DNA of 64,000 bases, from contig NC_088302.1 of the NCBI RefSeq assembly GCF_032854445.1, forward strand, positions 12,645,338 to 12,709,337. Direction: 5' to 3'. The number at the start of each line of letters is the position of its first letter. Positions within the stretch are counted from its first letter, which is position 1. Under the pieces are notes generated by a model. The model was not told the origin of the DNA. It was given only the letters and a program-made list of their open reading frames with translations, and did no database searches. This DNA is from Liolophura sinensis. Its lineage: Eukaryota; Mollusca; Polyplacophora; Chitonida; Chitonidae. Below, in pieces: positions 1 to 12,505 of the stretch. The position numbers and the translations under genes are program-made.

Positions 1-3000
1 GTAAATGGAATGATACAAGATCCCCAGATCACTCAAGCATGACATATGTATGTATTTCATGACATACAAGCCGAATATTGCAAACTCTAACCCGGCCCGC
101 GGTAGAGCGGCAACATAACACATCATACATACTCACTACAATATATACAACACACTCACTACAAGACACTTTCGTACCGAAACTCAAGAAGTACCTTGTG
201 AAGGATCTCTCGTTAGTGTTTTTGTTTCTCTAACGTCCCACTAGTAAGAAATATTTTTTTGCGATCTTAACGTTTAAACAGCTGATATATTGTGTACAGG
301 TAAATGTAAGAGGAGAGGCACGGAGATGTAGGAAGGTGTACTCGTGTGTTTGCTATTTCGTTCCATTTTTTTCTGAAATCTCGTTAACTCGTGCTCATAT
401 ATTTGGCAGGAAGATTTATCAAGGGGGAATGTCAAGTGTCGATATGTCTGTCTGAAAAATATTCGTTCAGACCAGTCTCCTGAAATACTCCCCTGCTGTT
501 TCGGTTCTATACGGATACCCAGCACTAGCCAGGGGAAATGGAAAGAAGATCAAGCCGTCTTCGGGAGCAGAGTGTTCTTTTTGGACTGATCTGCATTTTT
601 ATTATGCCCAGTCATCTCATAAATCTAGCCTTATCAGCTAACTAAGCGTTCCTTATGAACATCATTGACTTGACAGCAGTTATACGTTGCGTGTATCTCG
701 GGTTAAGATGACATCACATCAGATAATCTCCTCACTTAAGCTGTGCGGAAACATCGCAGTGGTTTAATTTCGAGACCTACCGTATTGATATTAAAGCACC
801 GTTTTGGTAAAGACGGTCCAATAGCCAGGCAATCAAGCCTCCAAGGAGTTACATGCGCTGACGCAGACAGGACGGTCGTATTGAAAATTTGATGCACTGA
901 TAATCAGCGCAACTAGACGGAAAACGGCTACATGGAAAGTCATTAATTAATATACTCCCCTGAAAGGTAATGATCCAACTACCTTCAGCTGATAGACTGC
1001 CAACATCATTCTCCTTTTTCCAGCAAAAAGTTGAGCAGTGGCCTGAAGAAAAAAAGATGACGTATTTCTTACATGTATATTGTCATTTACACGAGTACAA
1101 AGATTCTCCACAAATAATAATGTATCTAAATTTTAATGTCTCATTTGTCCTGTGCTTAGTTTCAGAGGATCTCTATCCAGTAAACACCAGTATCTGGTGT
1201 CCCATTTACAGTTAAATCTGGTTCCCTACTCACATCTAACCTTTTAACCACCCTACCATGACTACGGGGGGTGGGGGTGGGGGCTGATGAGAACGGACAA
1301 CATGGCGTCAGTTTTGGAATCCCATTCCCCATGCAGCCACTAAGAGCCAACATGTCTCTGTGCTTTTCATTGGTTAAATCGGTTTCTACCTTCAAATTTT
1401 TGTCCCACATCCCCAAATTACAGCAATGGTTTTATTTCGACATACTTACCTTAGACATGTACAAAAAGCTAGGGTCGATTCCCCGCCTTGCCATACAGGG
1501 TCCTTTAGCTCCTGCTCTAAAAGGTCTTCGAAAACAAATGTTTTCACCCACGTCTAAATGTCTTCTCTAAACGTTCAAGCTGAAATTAATTTGTGTCCTA
1601 CAAGGACAATAAAAGTTAAGGAACGTGTTAAGTAATGAGGTTTATATATTTAATAAATTAGATTCATGGCCCAACTGAGTGTTCAGTGTTTAGAAGTAAG
1701 GAAAGGCTTATACGTGTACTGTAGCTTTATGACATGTACAGCATTTATGTGGATAAGGAATCTTTGTGTCTCAACCCATTAGAAACCATGTAGACCAAAT
1801 TACTTTGGTGGCTGTTGTTGTACAAACATTGTGTACTTGATTAAGCACTTACTCTTTAAAAGCAAATGTGTAAAAAAAATACACAGAAATTGTAACAAAG
1901 GACCTGGTATGGTAAAGACTGGCCTTCTGTTAAAACCTTTGACACTTTTCCTGCTGTGCGACATAAGATTCATGCGAGCATGCACTGTAGCGAGTCTATA
2001 TCAGGGTTGGCGATGTATAGGCCGATATCAAATCAGGATGTAGCAGTACTTATCAAAATTTCACATATACTATTTGTGGAGTCTCTGGGTTGAGAAAACA
2101 AGGCAGGCCCCACAGAAAGCATTTTAGGTACACATTAAATATCCTTATTTTTAAGTCGGAGTTGAACTAGCCAAATCTGGATTCCAGCACCCTACTTCAT
2201 AAAACAAGAGGGCAGGGGTTGGTGGGAGAGAGGTTGACTCTTTCAGTTAGTGAACCAGCAAGGGCACCAAATAAAGAATCTGATCAGTCAGACTAAGTTC
2301 AGTCTACGTTTAGAAGGCCGGCTGGTCCAGGGCCGAGGTATGTGCGCACGACGCTCAGCAATGCAATGGGCTCTGAAGTGAATTCGGCGTCAGTCTGTCC
2401 TTGACACGCTGTTTCACTGATGGCTTCTATGGATGTCTTCGTCTGATAAAACACATACCAATATTTGGGAGTTTCCCGGTTTGGTGGCATTTGTATTGTA
2501 TCTACATGGCAGCTTGATGGCATGTGGAAGTTTTAGAGCGGAGAGAAACACACTATGCCCAAAAGTACTACGTTATTAACGTGCAGACTTTTTCCAGATG
2601 TGGTATGATAGACTTAGCTTTGGTAATTGCTCACAACACGAGGTTGCAACTTGTAAGATCGCAGAGGTAAGTCCGCTGTGGGAATATCTTGTTGTGTCCT
2701 ACAAATGTTGTATGCTGACAGACATAACCCGTGTTTTGTATTCTCATGAAAGTTTAGTGGAACAAATTTTAATAAAAAGTTCTAAAATAAAGAAAAGAAG
2801 TACGTGGACATTTATTACTAAACATCCAATCACAGAGTACAGTGACAATTACAAAAAAGTGAGGGAATTCTAGAATGAAATTCGTCATGTGCGAATGCAT
2901 ATGCTCCTAGAAAGATTCATATTCGCCAAGTCATATCTTGTTTTCAACCAACACACACGGCCACACGAGCGTTGCTTGCCGCGGATTGTGATCAAGGTCC

Positions 3001-3466
3001 TGCGAAGACTTTGCTGCGCAAGGCCGCGGTTAAATCCACCCTTTGTTTCTCCAAACGAGTGTCACAATGAAATTCTAGTCGAAAACAGGTGGAGTTATGA
3101 ACGTCATAAGTACACGTAAGTACTGAACATGAGACTCATGCCAGATCCTTAGATACTGATAGATTGTTTTGCGCACGCTATCAGATTTAATTACATACTG
3201 TTTCCAGTTATCTTATTTTTTCATAGTTGCAATGGTTCCCACGATCTTTTTCATAACAGCTTTATCGCTTCCTCACAAGGAATTATAGTTCATAATTTGT
3301 TAATTAATGTATTACGTGATCTTGGCCGCAGAAATTTGAGTACCTCGCTTTGTACGGAATCAATCTCATCCAACCGAATGAAGTGGCGTGTCTGTAAGCC
3401 ATAAGGTACTGTTGTAGAGTTTTAAGGTGTATAGAAGTACAGGGCATGCACGAACAGCGTTCTGTT
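1..3466 (+). repeat. R composite repeat, copy 1
   Basis: A long dispersed repeat without credible coding. Blocks, judged by eye: X (1-1290, matches 26000-27480), Y (1290-1620, matches 34060-34270 and 27440-27680), Z (1620-1860, matches 28625-28830), A (2150-2300), C/D (2390-2640) and G (3130-3460, matches 34290-34620). Positions 2660-3130 were not matched elsewhere in the window. Confidence 0.65.
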
Positions 3467-3514
3467 ACGAATAGCCTACACTGTGATTTATTCGAGCGTT
3501 CTCGAGGCTACCTT
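3467..3514 (+). repeat. LTR 5'-terminal fragment of the Ty3/gypsy family
   Basis: It begins tgttacgaa and continues to gttctcgaggctac, resembling the minus strand of 28619-28480 with an internal deletion. It abuts a Penelope-like 3' fragment that starts at 3515. Confidence 0.5.
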
Positions 3515-3797
3515 GTTTAATTGTTATTTGACCTGGAACTCATTCATGGACTACGAATTTGAACATTGAAATGGAATTCATGCCTGGAATATCAACTGTC
3601 TGCCCGACATCATTGAAAACTGATGACCGTTTCTCTCTTGTGTGTTACGGGCTTTATTTCCTATTTGTATAATTTCTTACACACCTTTGTCTTTGGGAGC
3701 TAGTGTTAAACGTTGTCTTGGAAATGGATCTTGCGATCTTGGAACGCTCTTTACGGACTACGAATGGTATACGAATGTCGGACATGACGCTTATATA
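3515..3797 (+). mobile_element. 5'-truncated 3' end of the Penelope-like element
   Basis: In reverse complement it matches 12506-12800 and 61866-62125, including gaattcatgcctggaatat and cctatttgtataatttctta. It ends, like both other copies, at ggacatgacgctt, so the three copies share a 3' end and differ in 5' extent, as expected for target-primed retrotransposition. Confidence 0.65.
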
Positions 3798-3799
3798 TA

Positions 3800-6419
3800 T
3801 TCAGGCCCACATGCTTGTTAATGAAATTGCATCAAGTTTCCCTGTCCATTTAAATGACCACTGCATCTGCGTGACCACTGTGGTGTATAATAGGAGGAAG
3901 ATATCTAGTCCATGGTTTACGGTTCTCAGTTATAATACCATAAAACCAATTTAGAAGGATGGTTGGATTGTTTATAAAGCCAAAAAAAAAAAATTAACAG
4001 CCTATATTTTGTATATATTTCATGTACGCTATTAGCTGAATATTCAGTTGATCTGTACATTTAAATGTAATACTTGCAACAGTTTACCAACAAGTTCTGT
4101 TATTTACGCGCTTTATTATAGTGAGTGAGCGTAGATTAGCTCAGGTAAGTAAACGTTCGTGACATTTCTTTACCTTTGATCTGTATGTCTGATAACTAGT
4201 GTCAGAGCAAACTTTTGATCAGATTTATTGACTTTCGATCTACAATCCTGCTGATTGAAACTTCCGCCAAATACTAAGATAAAGGACTAAATTGTTCCGT
4301 AATATTCGTTGTAGAGAGAAAATGTCTCATTTGAAGTTAAAGACAAAAAAAGAAGGAAAAAAAAGACACTATCATGCAGTGTATGTCAGACAACATAATT
4401 TTCCTTTCAAATATTTACAACCTAGTAAATTGCTTTTGAAACACTGGACATTTGATGTTATTTATTGTTTATTTGATTGGTGTTTTACGCCGAATATTTC
4501 ACTTATACTACGGCGGCCAGCATTATGGCGGGAGGAAAACGAGTCCGGGGGAAACCCACGACCATCCATAGGTTGTTGACAGACCTTCCCACTTACGGCC
4601 GGAGAGGAAGCCATCATGAGCTGGACTTGAACTCACGGCGACCGCATTGGTGGCTGGATATTTGAGTAGCCTTTTCTGATTATATTGCGAACAGTGACGT
4701 CACATAAGGTTTTTGTCACCTGATAAATGCAGACTGCTCAATTATTACATTAAAATGCACAGACATACTTGTATAGAGTCATGAATGCATTAACTGAATG
4801 GACTCTAAGCAAACTATTTCTTACTGGAAAAATCCTTCGTTGTTGAAAACACTACTATGCCAATGGAACCATTCATAGCTTCGATAATCAATGAATCCTT
4901 AATATCGCGGGAAGATTGGGTTTGTGGAACACTCAGGCAACCGGGGTTGAACATGAACAAATTTTAAAAATGTAACATGATTGCTAGTGCAGTAGCATTT
5001 TTACCAAGATACAGACTGGACTATGCTATCCAAAACTGCCTGTGATTAACCTGTAACTACCATTTGTAGAAGATTTGCTAGGGGTACATCAACTACTTCC
5101 AGAGCGTTCCACCCAAAACGTTTTTTTTGATATATCTCAACATATTCGCTCTTCAGGGATGACATTGTGCGCGCACGCTATCCCAGCAGTAAAACGAAGA
5201 TGTCTCATGGATTATCATGCAGATGTAGTTGTTCTGTAATAGACAAAAACAAATGAGCCTCCTATCCAGTTTCCTTAGCTTGGTGCTGATGGCAGCATGC
5301 TTAGAACATCAATGCAAAAATATGCCCAAAGAATCTTTGACCCAAACAAGACGGACCTTGAATCTGCATTCGTGCATTAGAAGCTCTAGGTTGTACAAAA
5401 ATAGGAGTCTTCCTCAAGAAATAGCGGCGTTAAGCCATAATCATTAATTCATTCCCCAGAAGGAGTGCAGGGGAGGAACAGAAACAGACTGTCTAGGAGT
5501 TAATGGAAACAATCATTGAAAAGCCCTTCCTACAAGGAATGTTCGCCTTCTAAATCAAAAAGGGCTGCGCTTGGCAGGTGTAGAATCAACGTCAAAACGT
5601 CCACAAACATACTTGTTTCAGAGTGAGTTGGATGAATCACTTTACTTTGTTTTTTGGATGAGAAGACAAATCTTCTCCTCTATCCTCTATCCTCTAGCTT
5701 GACCATACTGCCCACGAACCAATGACTGCCAATACTCAGGGTTTCGTAATTAAAGCCAATGTTCAAAAAAGACAACAAATTAAAGAGCAAAGATGTCATT
5801 TAGCATCAATGGCACCAGCTGACAGATAAATGAAAATGTTAAAGTTCCTCTGAAAGAAAGAAATATCATGCAGTTTCCTCGAATTTGAGGTTTGAGGTTT
5901 GGGGTCATGGACAGGCCCCTACTGTGTGCCATTTGGAATTTACCATTAGGATATTTAGACTTCCGTCAACAGTTTATTGTTATACACATCCACGATAGAA
6001 TGTCATAAAACCTTATAAAACATGAACTTTGTCTATACATATGAGCTAGCACATTGAACAATAAGTACCTTTATTAAAGGGGGCATAACTCATACAAAGT
6101 TACCAATCTGCTAGGGCTCTCATATCAAAACATGAATTAACGACATGTACCAGCTTAAAAATAGCAAAGAGATTTGACCACCACGGGGCCTAGGCCCATG
6201 AACTACTCGTAAAAACCATTACTTTATTCTAAACGCTGAATATCCTGTTGAGTCGCCGTACTAATTTATTTAACATGTTCGTCCAGTTTTAGTGTAAGAG
6301 TAGGACACAATTTAAACATCACGCACACAGATTAATTCCATTTTTTTGTTTAAACGAATTAATCAGAATTAAATCAGAAAAAGATCTCTATGTGACCCGT
6401 TTCTCATCAACCTTATAAC
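3800..6419. other. Non-coding, apart from one SINE
   Basis: Apart from the SINE at 4460-4655, AT-rich sequence without recognisable genes or matches elsewhere in the window. Confidence 0.6.
4460..4655 (-). mobile_element. SINE family S1
   Basis: Reverse-oriented copy: gattggtgttttacgccg at the tail side, cggccagcattatggcggga in the core, and the B-box side cttgaactcacggcgaccgc. Confidence 0.85.
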
Positions 6420-7470
6420 AATGGTAAAACTAGACCCCTTGTAGCATGGCTAAGAGAATAACTGTGAACATGGCGCCATAACGTAAATATCAGGTGAAGG
6501 GGGCACCAAGATCGGCGCCTACAGATACTGGCCTATTCTCAGTTTCTGGGGAGGTTTTCTGAAGCTATGAAGGCGGCGTGCAACACATAAAACTAGCCAC
6601 GTTAATACTCGCGGATAATTTTTCCCTGCGATTTCTTGTTAACTCTCAGGCCACTACTGCCCGAAGAAGAACTGTTGCCGGGGGATCAACTGAAGCTTGG
6701 TTGAACAATTTCTTTGTCGGGGAGTATATTAATTATTGACTCGGTCTAATTCTGTCCGCATTATCAGTGCACCAAATTTTTATGATGACCATCCTGCGAG
6801 AGTTAATTACAAATAACTGTTTTTCTTTGTAAAGCGGCCCGATTACCCGATCACTGGAGCATCTTTACTGAACTGAGTTTAACTGATATTTGTGAAACAA
6901 TCTCTTCATATAAAGCGCAATAACCTGCGAAATTAAACCATTTTGCGATGTTTCTGCACAGATTAAGTCAAGAAATTTGATGAAGTGGTGATAGGTCAGT
7001 CTGTATAGGCATCATAACCTCTGTCAAGTCAATGACGTTCATAGACAACTTGTACGAGCTGATAGGGCCTGGTTTTTAGGAGAACCCTGGGTGAAACAGA
7101 AATTCAGATTGTGTCAAAGAAGAACAGTCTGCTCTCGAAGACAGCTTGACCTGCATTCCAATTTCGGTGGAACCCGAATAGCACGTGACTATTTCGCGAG
7201 AATGTTCTGAACGACTATTGTCCCAAGTACAATATTCCAAATTTACTGGCACGGGCAAAACGAGATGTATGGGAAAAATGTAGCGAAATGGCAGAGGTAT
7301 ACCTCGCTACATACAATATAGATAGGTCCAAGTCCACAAGGATACTGCGTGAGTTTCAATACTGACTGGTGTAGTACTGAAGCATTATGTATGATATGCT
7401 ATGGGAACATTATATCCCGTGCTCCCGTAAAACACGAAGCAAATAAATAAATTAAGGAAATATTCCTAAA
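6420..7470 (-). repeat. R composite repeat, inverted X-block
   Basis: The reverse complement of 26010-27380. For example, tggcacgggcaaaacgagat here corresponds to atctcgtttacccgtgcca there, and atactggcctattctcag to ctgagaataggccagtat. It is the only R block found in inverse orientation, about 19 kb from its direct partner. Confidence 0.7.
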
Positions 7471-7983
7471 CATAAATACTCTGTTCCTGAGTTGACTGGG
7501 GGTTCAAATAGCTAAAATATAACAGGCTTTAAGCATAGAGAGCAAAACCAGAGCATCCGCGACAGTGATAGTTAACAAATTGTCAAACGTAGCCAGTGAA
7601 ATGCTGCCTATTATCATTTTACCTCAGTTAGGGTTTTATTCTAAGTGTTATGTAAATGCTTAATTAGTAGCAAATTACACGCCTCCGGAGCACAATCCTT
7701 TATGCAGGGTTATCCACAAAAATTGCTTGGATGTTACTTGTATTTTATAAGACGTCACCGCTTAAGAATAGGTTTTAGTCACACTAAAACCAACCAGCAG
7801 AGAGGTGAGCTTGTCTTTGAAGTTCTGGTTACATAAGGAATTGACAATTTTAGGGAAAACCATTCCCTGTTGAATGATAAAGCTGTGCCGTCTTACCCTA
7901 CGCAGTCTAGTTTTCCGTGAATCAGTAATCTAATATATCCACACCTCTGTATAGGAAGCACTGTTTCTGGGAAGGTATGAGGA
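7471..7983. other. Unassigned sequence
   Basis: Possibly a continuation of the inverted R block, but too diverged to be sure. No gene seen. Confidence 0.5.
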
Positions 7984-8395
7984 TGCCACTATCGGAGAGT
8001 AAAGATGATAAACAACTGGCTTGTTTAACTCCCAGGTCAGGACGGACGGGTTGACAGTATCGTCCGTGATGCCGAGCTGTTGATGTATATTTTACTAGGA
8101 AATATACACAAAGTCACTTTCTGGGTAAACTGGGATGAAATGTACCTAATGGCACAAAGAGACAATGAGCGATACAAGCTCCAAAATAACGTTTAAGAAA
8201 AATAGCAAGTGGCGAAACACAAGCTCACAAAGGGCTGCGTACAGAAAATGGAGTACAAAAGGACGAATGTCGAACGGCGAGAAAGCCGATATATAAGTAT
8301 GGTGATCTTTACAATCACTAACTATAGCGCATATATACAATAATGACAAAATGATGTTATAAGGGATATATATACACACACTAATGTTAATCAAG
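7984..8395 (-). repeat. 3' LTR remnant of the Ty3/gypsy element
   Basis: The stretch aligns by eye with 27689-28445: both share gagtaaagatgagaaacaac-like and aaatatacacaaagtcactt stretches and the segment up to gaaagccg. It lies directly after RNase H in the element's direction, as a 3' LTR should. It is about half the length of the solo LTR, so it carries deletions. Confidence 0.65.
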
Positions 8396-8600
8396 CTCTG
8401 GATAGCATGCCAGCCACAGAATTTTTGTTCTTAAACTTCCCTAAGAATAACAAAGGGTTGTGATCAGTATACACAGTGACATTACCACAACAACTGGTCA
8501 AATACGCATTGAAACGTTGTACAGCCAGCATAAGGCCTAATGCCTCCGTCTCTATGGCGGAATGATTTTTTTGACGTTTATTTTGGAACATTTTTTTTAA
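8391..8600 (-). pseudogene. RNase H of the Ty3/gypsy element, internally deleted
   Basis: The open frame contains HSAIETEALGLMLAVQRFNA, YTDHNPLLFL and, at the end, VAGMLSRA (family form VxADxLSRA). The E-T-E-A-L helix and TDHNPL are RNase H hallmarks of Ty3/gypsy. About 30 residues expected between LFL and the LSRA motif are missing, and the Asp of the A-D-A-L-S-R box is replaced by Gly. Confidence 0.8.
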
Positions 8601-8734
8601 GTTTATTTAACTTCCTAGAGAAGTAACTGAGCTCCTACTCCGATGTCACTAGCGTCCACTCCTATCTTAAAAGGACGGCTAAAATTTGGAGCTTTCAACA
8701 TAGGATGGTTATATTGAACGGCCTTTAACCTGTC

Positions 8735-9560
8735 AAAGATGACTGACCACTATCCGACCATACAAATTTGACATTCTTTTAAGAAAACGAGTCAATGGAG
8801 CAGCAACATCGCTGAAATTAGGTACAAACTTTCGGTAAAAAGCCACACACTGCAAGCACTCCAAGAATGTCTTTGTTACAAGTAGACACTGGTAAATCCA
8901 GTATGACCTGGACTTGAATGAATGAAGAACAACCTGTCCTACGCCAACCTCATGACCAAAGTATGTCACTTGTCCTTTGGCAAATTCTGTCTTCTTAAGA
9001 TTAATCACTAAACGTAATGGAGACAATTTAGAGAATATTTTCTCCGGATCATCCCACGTGTCACTTACAATAAGAATATGATCTATATAGGTTGCAGTGA
9101 AGTCCAGCCCTTATACAGTCTTGTTGGCTAAGGTCTGAAACGTTGGTGCACTATTTTTCATGGCAAACGGTGTGACACGAAACTGATAAAACCCCGAAGG
9201 AGTAGCAAAGGAAGATATCTCCTTAGCCCTATCTGTTAATGGTACCTGTCAGTAACCTTTAAGAAGATCAATCTTAGTAATAAACTTGGCATTTCCCAAC
9301 AAATCAATACAATCCTCAATACGGAGAATAGGATAAAACTCGTCTTGGTTACATCATTGACCTTTCTGTAATCCACACATATGCGTATAGAACCAACGAG
9401 CTTAGGAACAACTGTAATCCCGTTGTCAAACATGTACTATATTTCCTGGTTATCAAGCTTTAACTTTGCAGGGTTAATTCTGTAGGGGTAATGTTTGATA
9501 GGTACAGCCTCTCCTACATGTACAACATGTACTACAGCACTAGTACAATTTGGTACATGC
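8735..9560 (-). pseudogene. Reverse transcriptase of the Ty3/gypsy element
   Basis: Motifs in order on the minus strand: PIKHYPYRINPAK-like linker (about 9465-9515), ICVDYRKVNDVTKT (about 9340-9385), FATPSGFYQF (about 9180-9215), then the catalytic box at 9078-9089, which reads YIDH instead of YIDD, followed by VSDTW. Downstream are INLKKTEFAKGQVTYFGHEV (about 8935-9000) and FYRKFVPNFSDVAAPLTRFL (about 8785-8845). The Asp to His change in the metal-binding box, plus frameshifts around 9300 and 8900, show the copy is dead. Confidence 0.85.
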
Positions 9561-9799
9561 GAACATATCTTAGCATAAGTCTTACAAATATTCTGTCTGA
9601 CTTTTAGAAAGATGACTTAACACTAAATTGTTCAATACACCTGCGTTAACCAACCTAGAATCCAACAAATCAACTTGAATGCTACCTTTTGGACTCAGTA
9701 CATGTAGACAATTCACCACTCTCCTCTACATGATTTCATACCGTGCAAGTCACAGCTACTGACTGACCTGCGTCACGCGGAATTGTACGTCTTGAGTAT

Positions 9800-10790
9800 A
9801 TTAATGTGACATACTCAGTTTACCTATGATCAGGTGTGCTAACGATGTAGTTAACATCGTTAACTTTCTTCACCACTTGATATGGCCCATTAAACTTGGC
9901 CTTCAACGGTTCATGAGGTAGGGGGCAACAAAACTAGAACCTGATCCCCAGGAGAAAAACTTTTTGGCTTAGCCTTCTTTTCGTAGTACAGTTTCATTTT
10001 CTCTTGTGAGGCCTTCAAATCAGCACGAGCTATCTCCCAGGCTTTATACAACCTGTCCCAAAACTGGGAAACATACTGTAATAAGTTTCCTTCTTTCTCC
10101 TGGGCCAAAATGCTCTCTTTCAGTAAAGCTAAAGGACCTCTAACCTCATGACCATACACCAACTCCAATGAACTAAACCCAGTGGACTCATTGGGAGTAT
10201 CCCTGGTGGCAAACAATACAATTGGAATCCCTTTGTCCCAATCTTCAGGGCATTCCATACAATATGCTCGTAGATTTAGTGGTATATTTCCAAAGCCCCT
10301 TGAGATTGAGGGTGATAAACTGTCGATTTAAGCTGCTTAATCCCCAGCTGATACACAACTTCCTGAAATAAGCCTGACATAAAATTTGGCCCCTGGTCAG
10401 ATTGTATTTCCTTACGTAGACCCTTCCTGGTAAAAATTATGGTAACAGACTATTAAATATCTGTGGAGTAGTTATCTGTTTTAGTGGGATAGCTTCCGGA
10501 AATCTAGTACCTGTATCCATATTAGCCAAAACATACTTGTATTCTCACTTAGTTATAGGCTATGGACCAACGTAGTCAATAAGTACCTTACTAAAAGGTT
10601 CACCAAAGGCAGAGATTGGAATTAAGGCTGCAGACCTTACACTATACTGTGGTTTTCCTACCAGCTGACAGATGTGACATGTCCTACAGAAGCTAACCAC
10701 ATCCTTGCGAATCTTAGGCCAGTAAAATAGCGACTGATCTTACTTTCTGCCTTTCTAATACGTAAATGTTCACCTACTAGAATCTCATGA
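9800..10790 (-). pseudogene. Integrase of the Ty3/gypsy element
   Basis: A zinc-binding HHCC region appears as FCRTCHICQLVGKP (about 10640-10690). The catalytic core shows the first Asp in LIDYVGP (about 10565-10590), RFPEAIPLKQ (about 10475-10510), the second Asp in SDQGPNFMSG (about 10380-10410) and the catalytic Glu region YHPQSQGALE (about 10285-10320). The longest open part (9911-10258) contains NESTGFSSLELVYGHEVRGP, then the C-terminal domain ending FSPGDQVLVLLP and FNGPYQVV. In-frame stops lie after VGP and in the core. The coding direction leads straight into the RT linker. Confidence 0.8.
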
Positions 10791-10859
10791 GCCGTCCTTA
10801 ACTTTAAGGTAAGACAACTTTATTGCCCAATCACCCCCAGTCGTAATAGAAGAATTGTC

Positions 10860-11430
10860 TTTCTTCTCCCTAGCTGTTTTATGTGACCTGGTAACCACAC
10901 AGCAGGGAAATATACCTGGAAACTACTTATGTAGGTCTTCTGTGTTTCCGTCCAAAACCTGAGTACTACAGACTTTAGGACACGCCATAACTAAGTCATT
11001 ACCCAGCAAAAAAGGAAATACCTTCCACAAGCAAAGTATTAACAGTTACAGGTACTAACCCAGTAACCAGAACAGAAGCAAGGGTAACCCCCAGTAATGG
11101 AACAGACATTAACTTTCTATTAATACCCGTGATCAAAACATGACTGTTTGCATAATCAGAATGTGCAGGAATCACATCGACCCACATCAAAGCCTATCTT
11201 ACCTCTATTTGGTATACCCTAAGTATACGAACAGGGGAGGTAAATGCATTACCACCAACAGGCATGTATCCCCAGTATGTCTCTGGAGTCTGTCCCACCT
11301 CCTTAACTTGTGATTTAACGATAAGACTAACACTGCTTATCTCTACTTGTGGACTCACTGGTTTACAACTAGTGTTATCAAACGCCGCTGACTTTCACCC
11401 CTCTTTCCTTTTCAGTACTAGACACGTGGA
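10860..11430 (-). pseudogene. Protease region of the Ty3/gypsy element
   Basis: Between the gag zinc knuckle and integrase, fragments recall the retropepsin segment of this element type. LLGNDLVMACPKV (about 10975-11015) matches the usual C-terminal LLGNDLA-like block, followed by FPCCVVTRS, a linker typical of Gmr1-like polyproteins. I did not find an intact D-T/S-G active site. The assignment rests mainly on position and these two short strings. Confidence 0.45.
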
Positions 11431-12420
11431 CAGAAGATGTCCTGTGGCTTTGCAATAGTGGCAGGAAGGTGAACTTCCATCTTGAAGTGTGGACTGAAAG
11501 TTCTTCTTGTCACAAGAAAAACTCACACTTAACTTATGTCTCTCACCGGTCTGCTTGTAAGTACTGAAAGTCTTCTTACCAGAATTCCACTTTTTCTGAA
11601 ATTTAGGCTGAAACTTTTGGCCATTAGTCTAATGATTCAACTCATATTCTTCAGCCAAACTGGTTGCGGACTTAACGTCCTTGACCTTCTGTTCACCAAA
11701 ATAAACTTTGACCTCTTTAGGAACACTGTTCTTAAATTCATCCAAGATAACGCCCTCCCCCGCCCCCCCCCCCCCCTCCATTAAATTCTTAAAAGACCTG
11801 ATTTAACTTCAGAGCCCTGTATCAGCCATCAAATAGTGTTTCTTTACCCATGCCAAACTCCACGTAAGTTTCACCAGGCTGTTTCCTTAACTGTCTGAAC
11901 TTCTGTCTATAGTCCTCTGGCACAAGTTCATAAAAAGGACAAGATCACTGCCTTAACTGTGTTGTAATCTGAAGACTGATCCACCGAAAAAACAGAATAG
12001 ATCTCTGCAATTTTACCTTTAAATGTACTCTGCAGTAATATTGTCTAATACCTTCCAGGTCACTCCAAGCTAATTTCCACTTTCTCAAAGAACAGAAAAA
12101 AAAACTGTTTTACATCCTTATCACTAAATTTGGGCACTAATTGAATGTTTCGTGACAAATCAAATCCTTGGTGACTTCGACTTACAGCTTCATTATCACT
12201 TATTTTAACCTAGAATTCTTTCAGTTTTAACTCCTGTTCTAATTTTTTCTCTAACGCAGACTCTTTTCTTCTCTTCCTCTTTTACTTCTTCTCTTTCTCC
12301 TTTTTCTAACTTAGCCCTTTCCATCTCTAACTGAAGCTTAACTAATTCTGTATCACCACTTAGGCCCGTAATAAGTATTATATCTGTCCAAGTGATTGCT
12401 AACAGGATCCACCATTTCAC
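11430..12420 (-). pseudogene. gag: gag of the Ty3/gypsy element
   Basis: Capsid/nucleocapsid polyprotein relic. A Glu/Lys-rich, coiled-coil-like N-terminal part lies at 12205-12420. It is followed by VPEDYRQKFRQLRKQPGETY (about 11865-11925), typical of gag of this gypsy lineage, an EEFKNSVPKEVKVYF segment near 11700, and a zinc knuckle CHYCKATGHLLSTC (C-x2-C-x4-H-x4-C) at about 11425-11465. Frameshifts, including one at the C14 tract at 11763-11776, break the frame. Confidence 0.7.
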
Positions 12421-12505
12421 TTTTTCTAAGACACTGGCTTAAGTCTAATTCAAACTTGTGAGATATTTTCTAGAATGTATATCCTATGTACATTGATACT
12501 AAACT

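Larger units (their letters stand above)
7984..12505 (-). mobile_element. Degraded Ty3/gypsy LTR retrotransposon with integrase upstream of RT
   Basis: On the minus strand the order is gag (CCHC knuckle), protease region, integrase, reverse transcriptase, RNase H, 3' LTR remnant. Standard Ty3/gypsy elements place integrase last. Integrase first with gypsy-type sequence is the order of the Gmr1-like group described in deuterostomes. The integrase C-terminal domain runs directly into the RT linker, so this is one ancestral pol rather than a rearrangement join. All domains carry stops, frameshifts and deletions. The 5' LTR is reduced to about 75 bp (12430-12505), resembling 28435-28475 of the solo LTR. 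Confidence 0.8.

Noticed and set aside
3600-3660. Possible hammerhead ribozyme (ctgatga) in the Penelope-like 3' region
   Set aside because: The ctgatga string occurs, but no properly spaced gaaa core or closing stems were found in any of the three copies.
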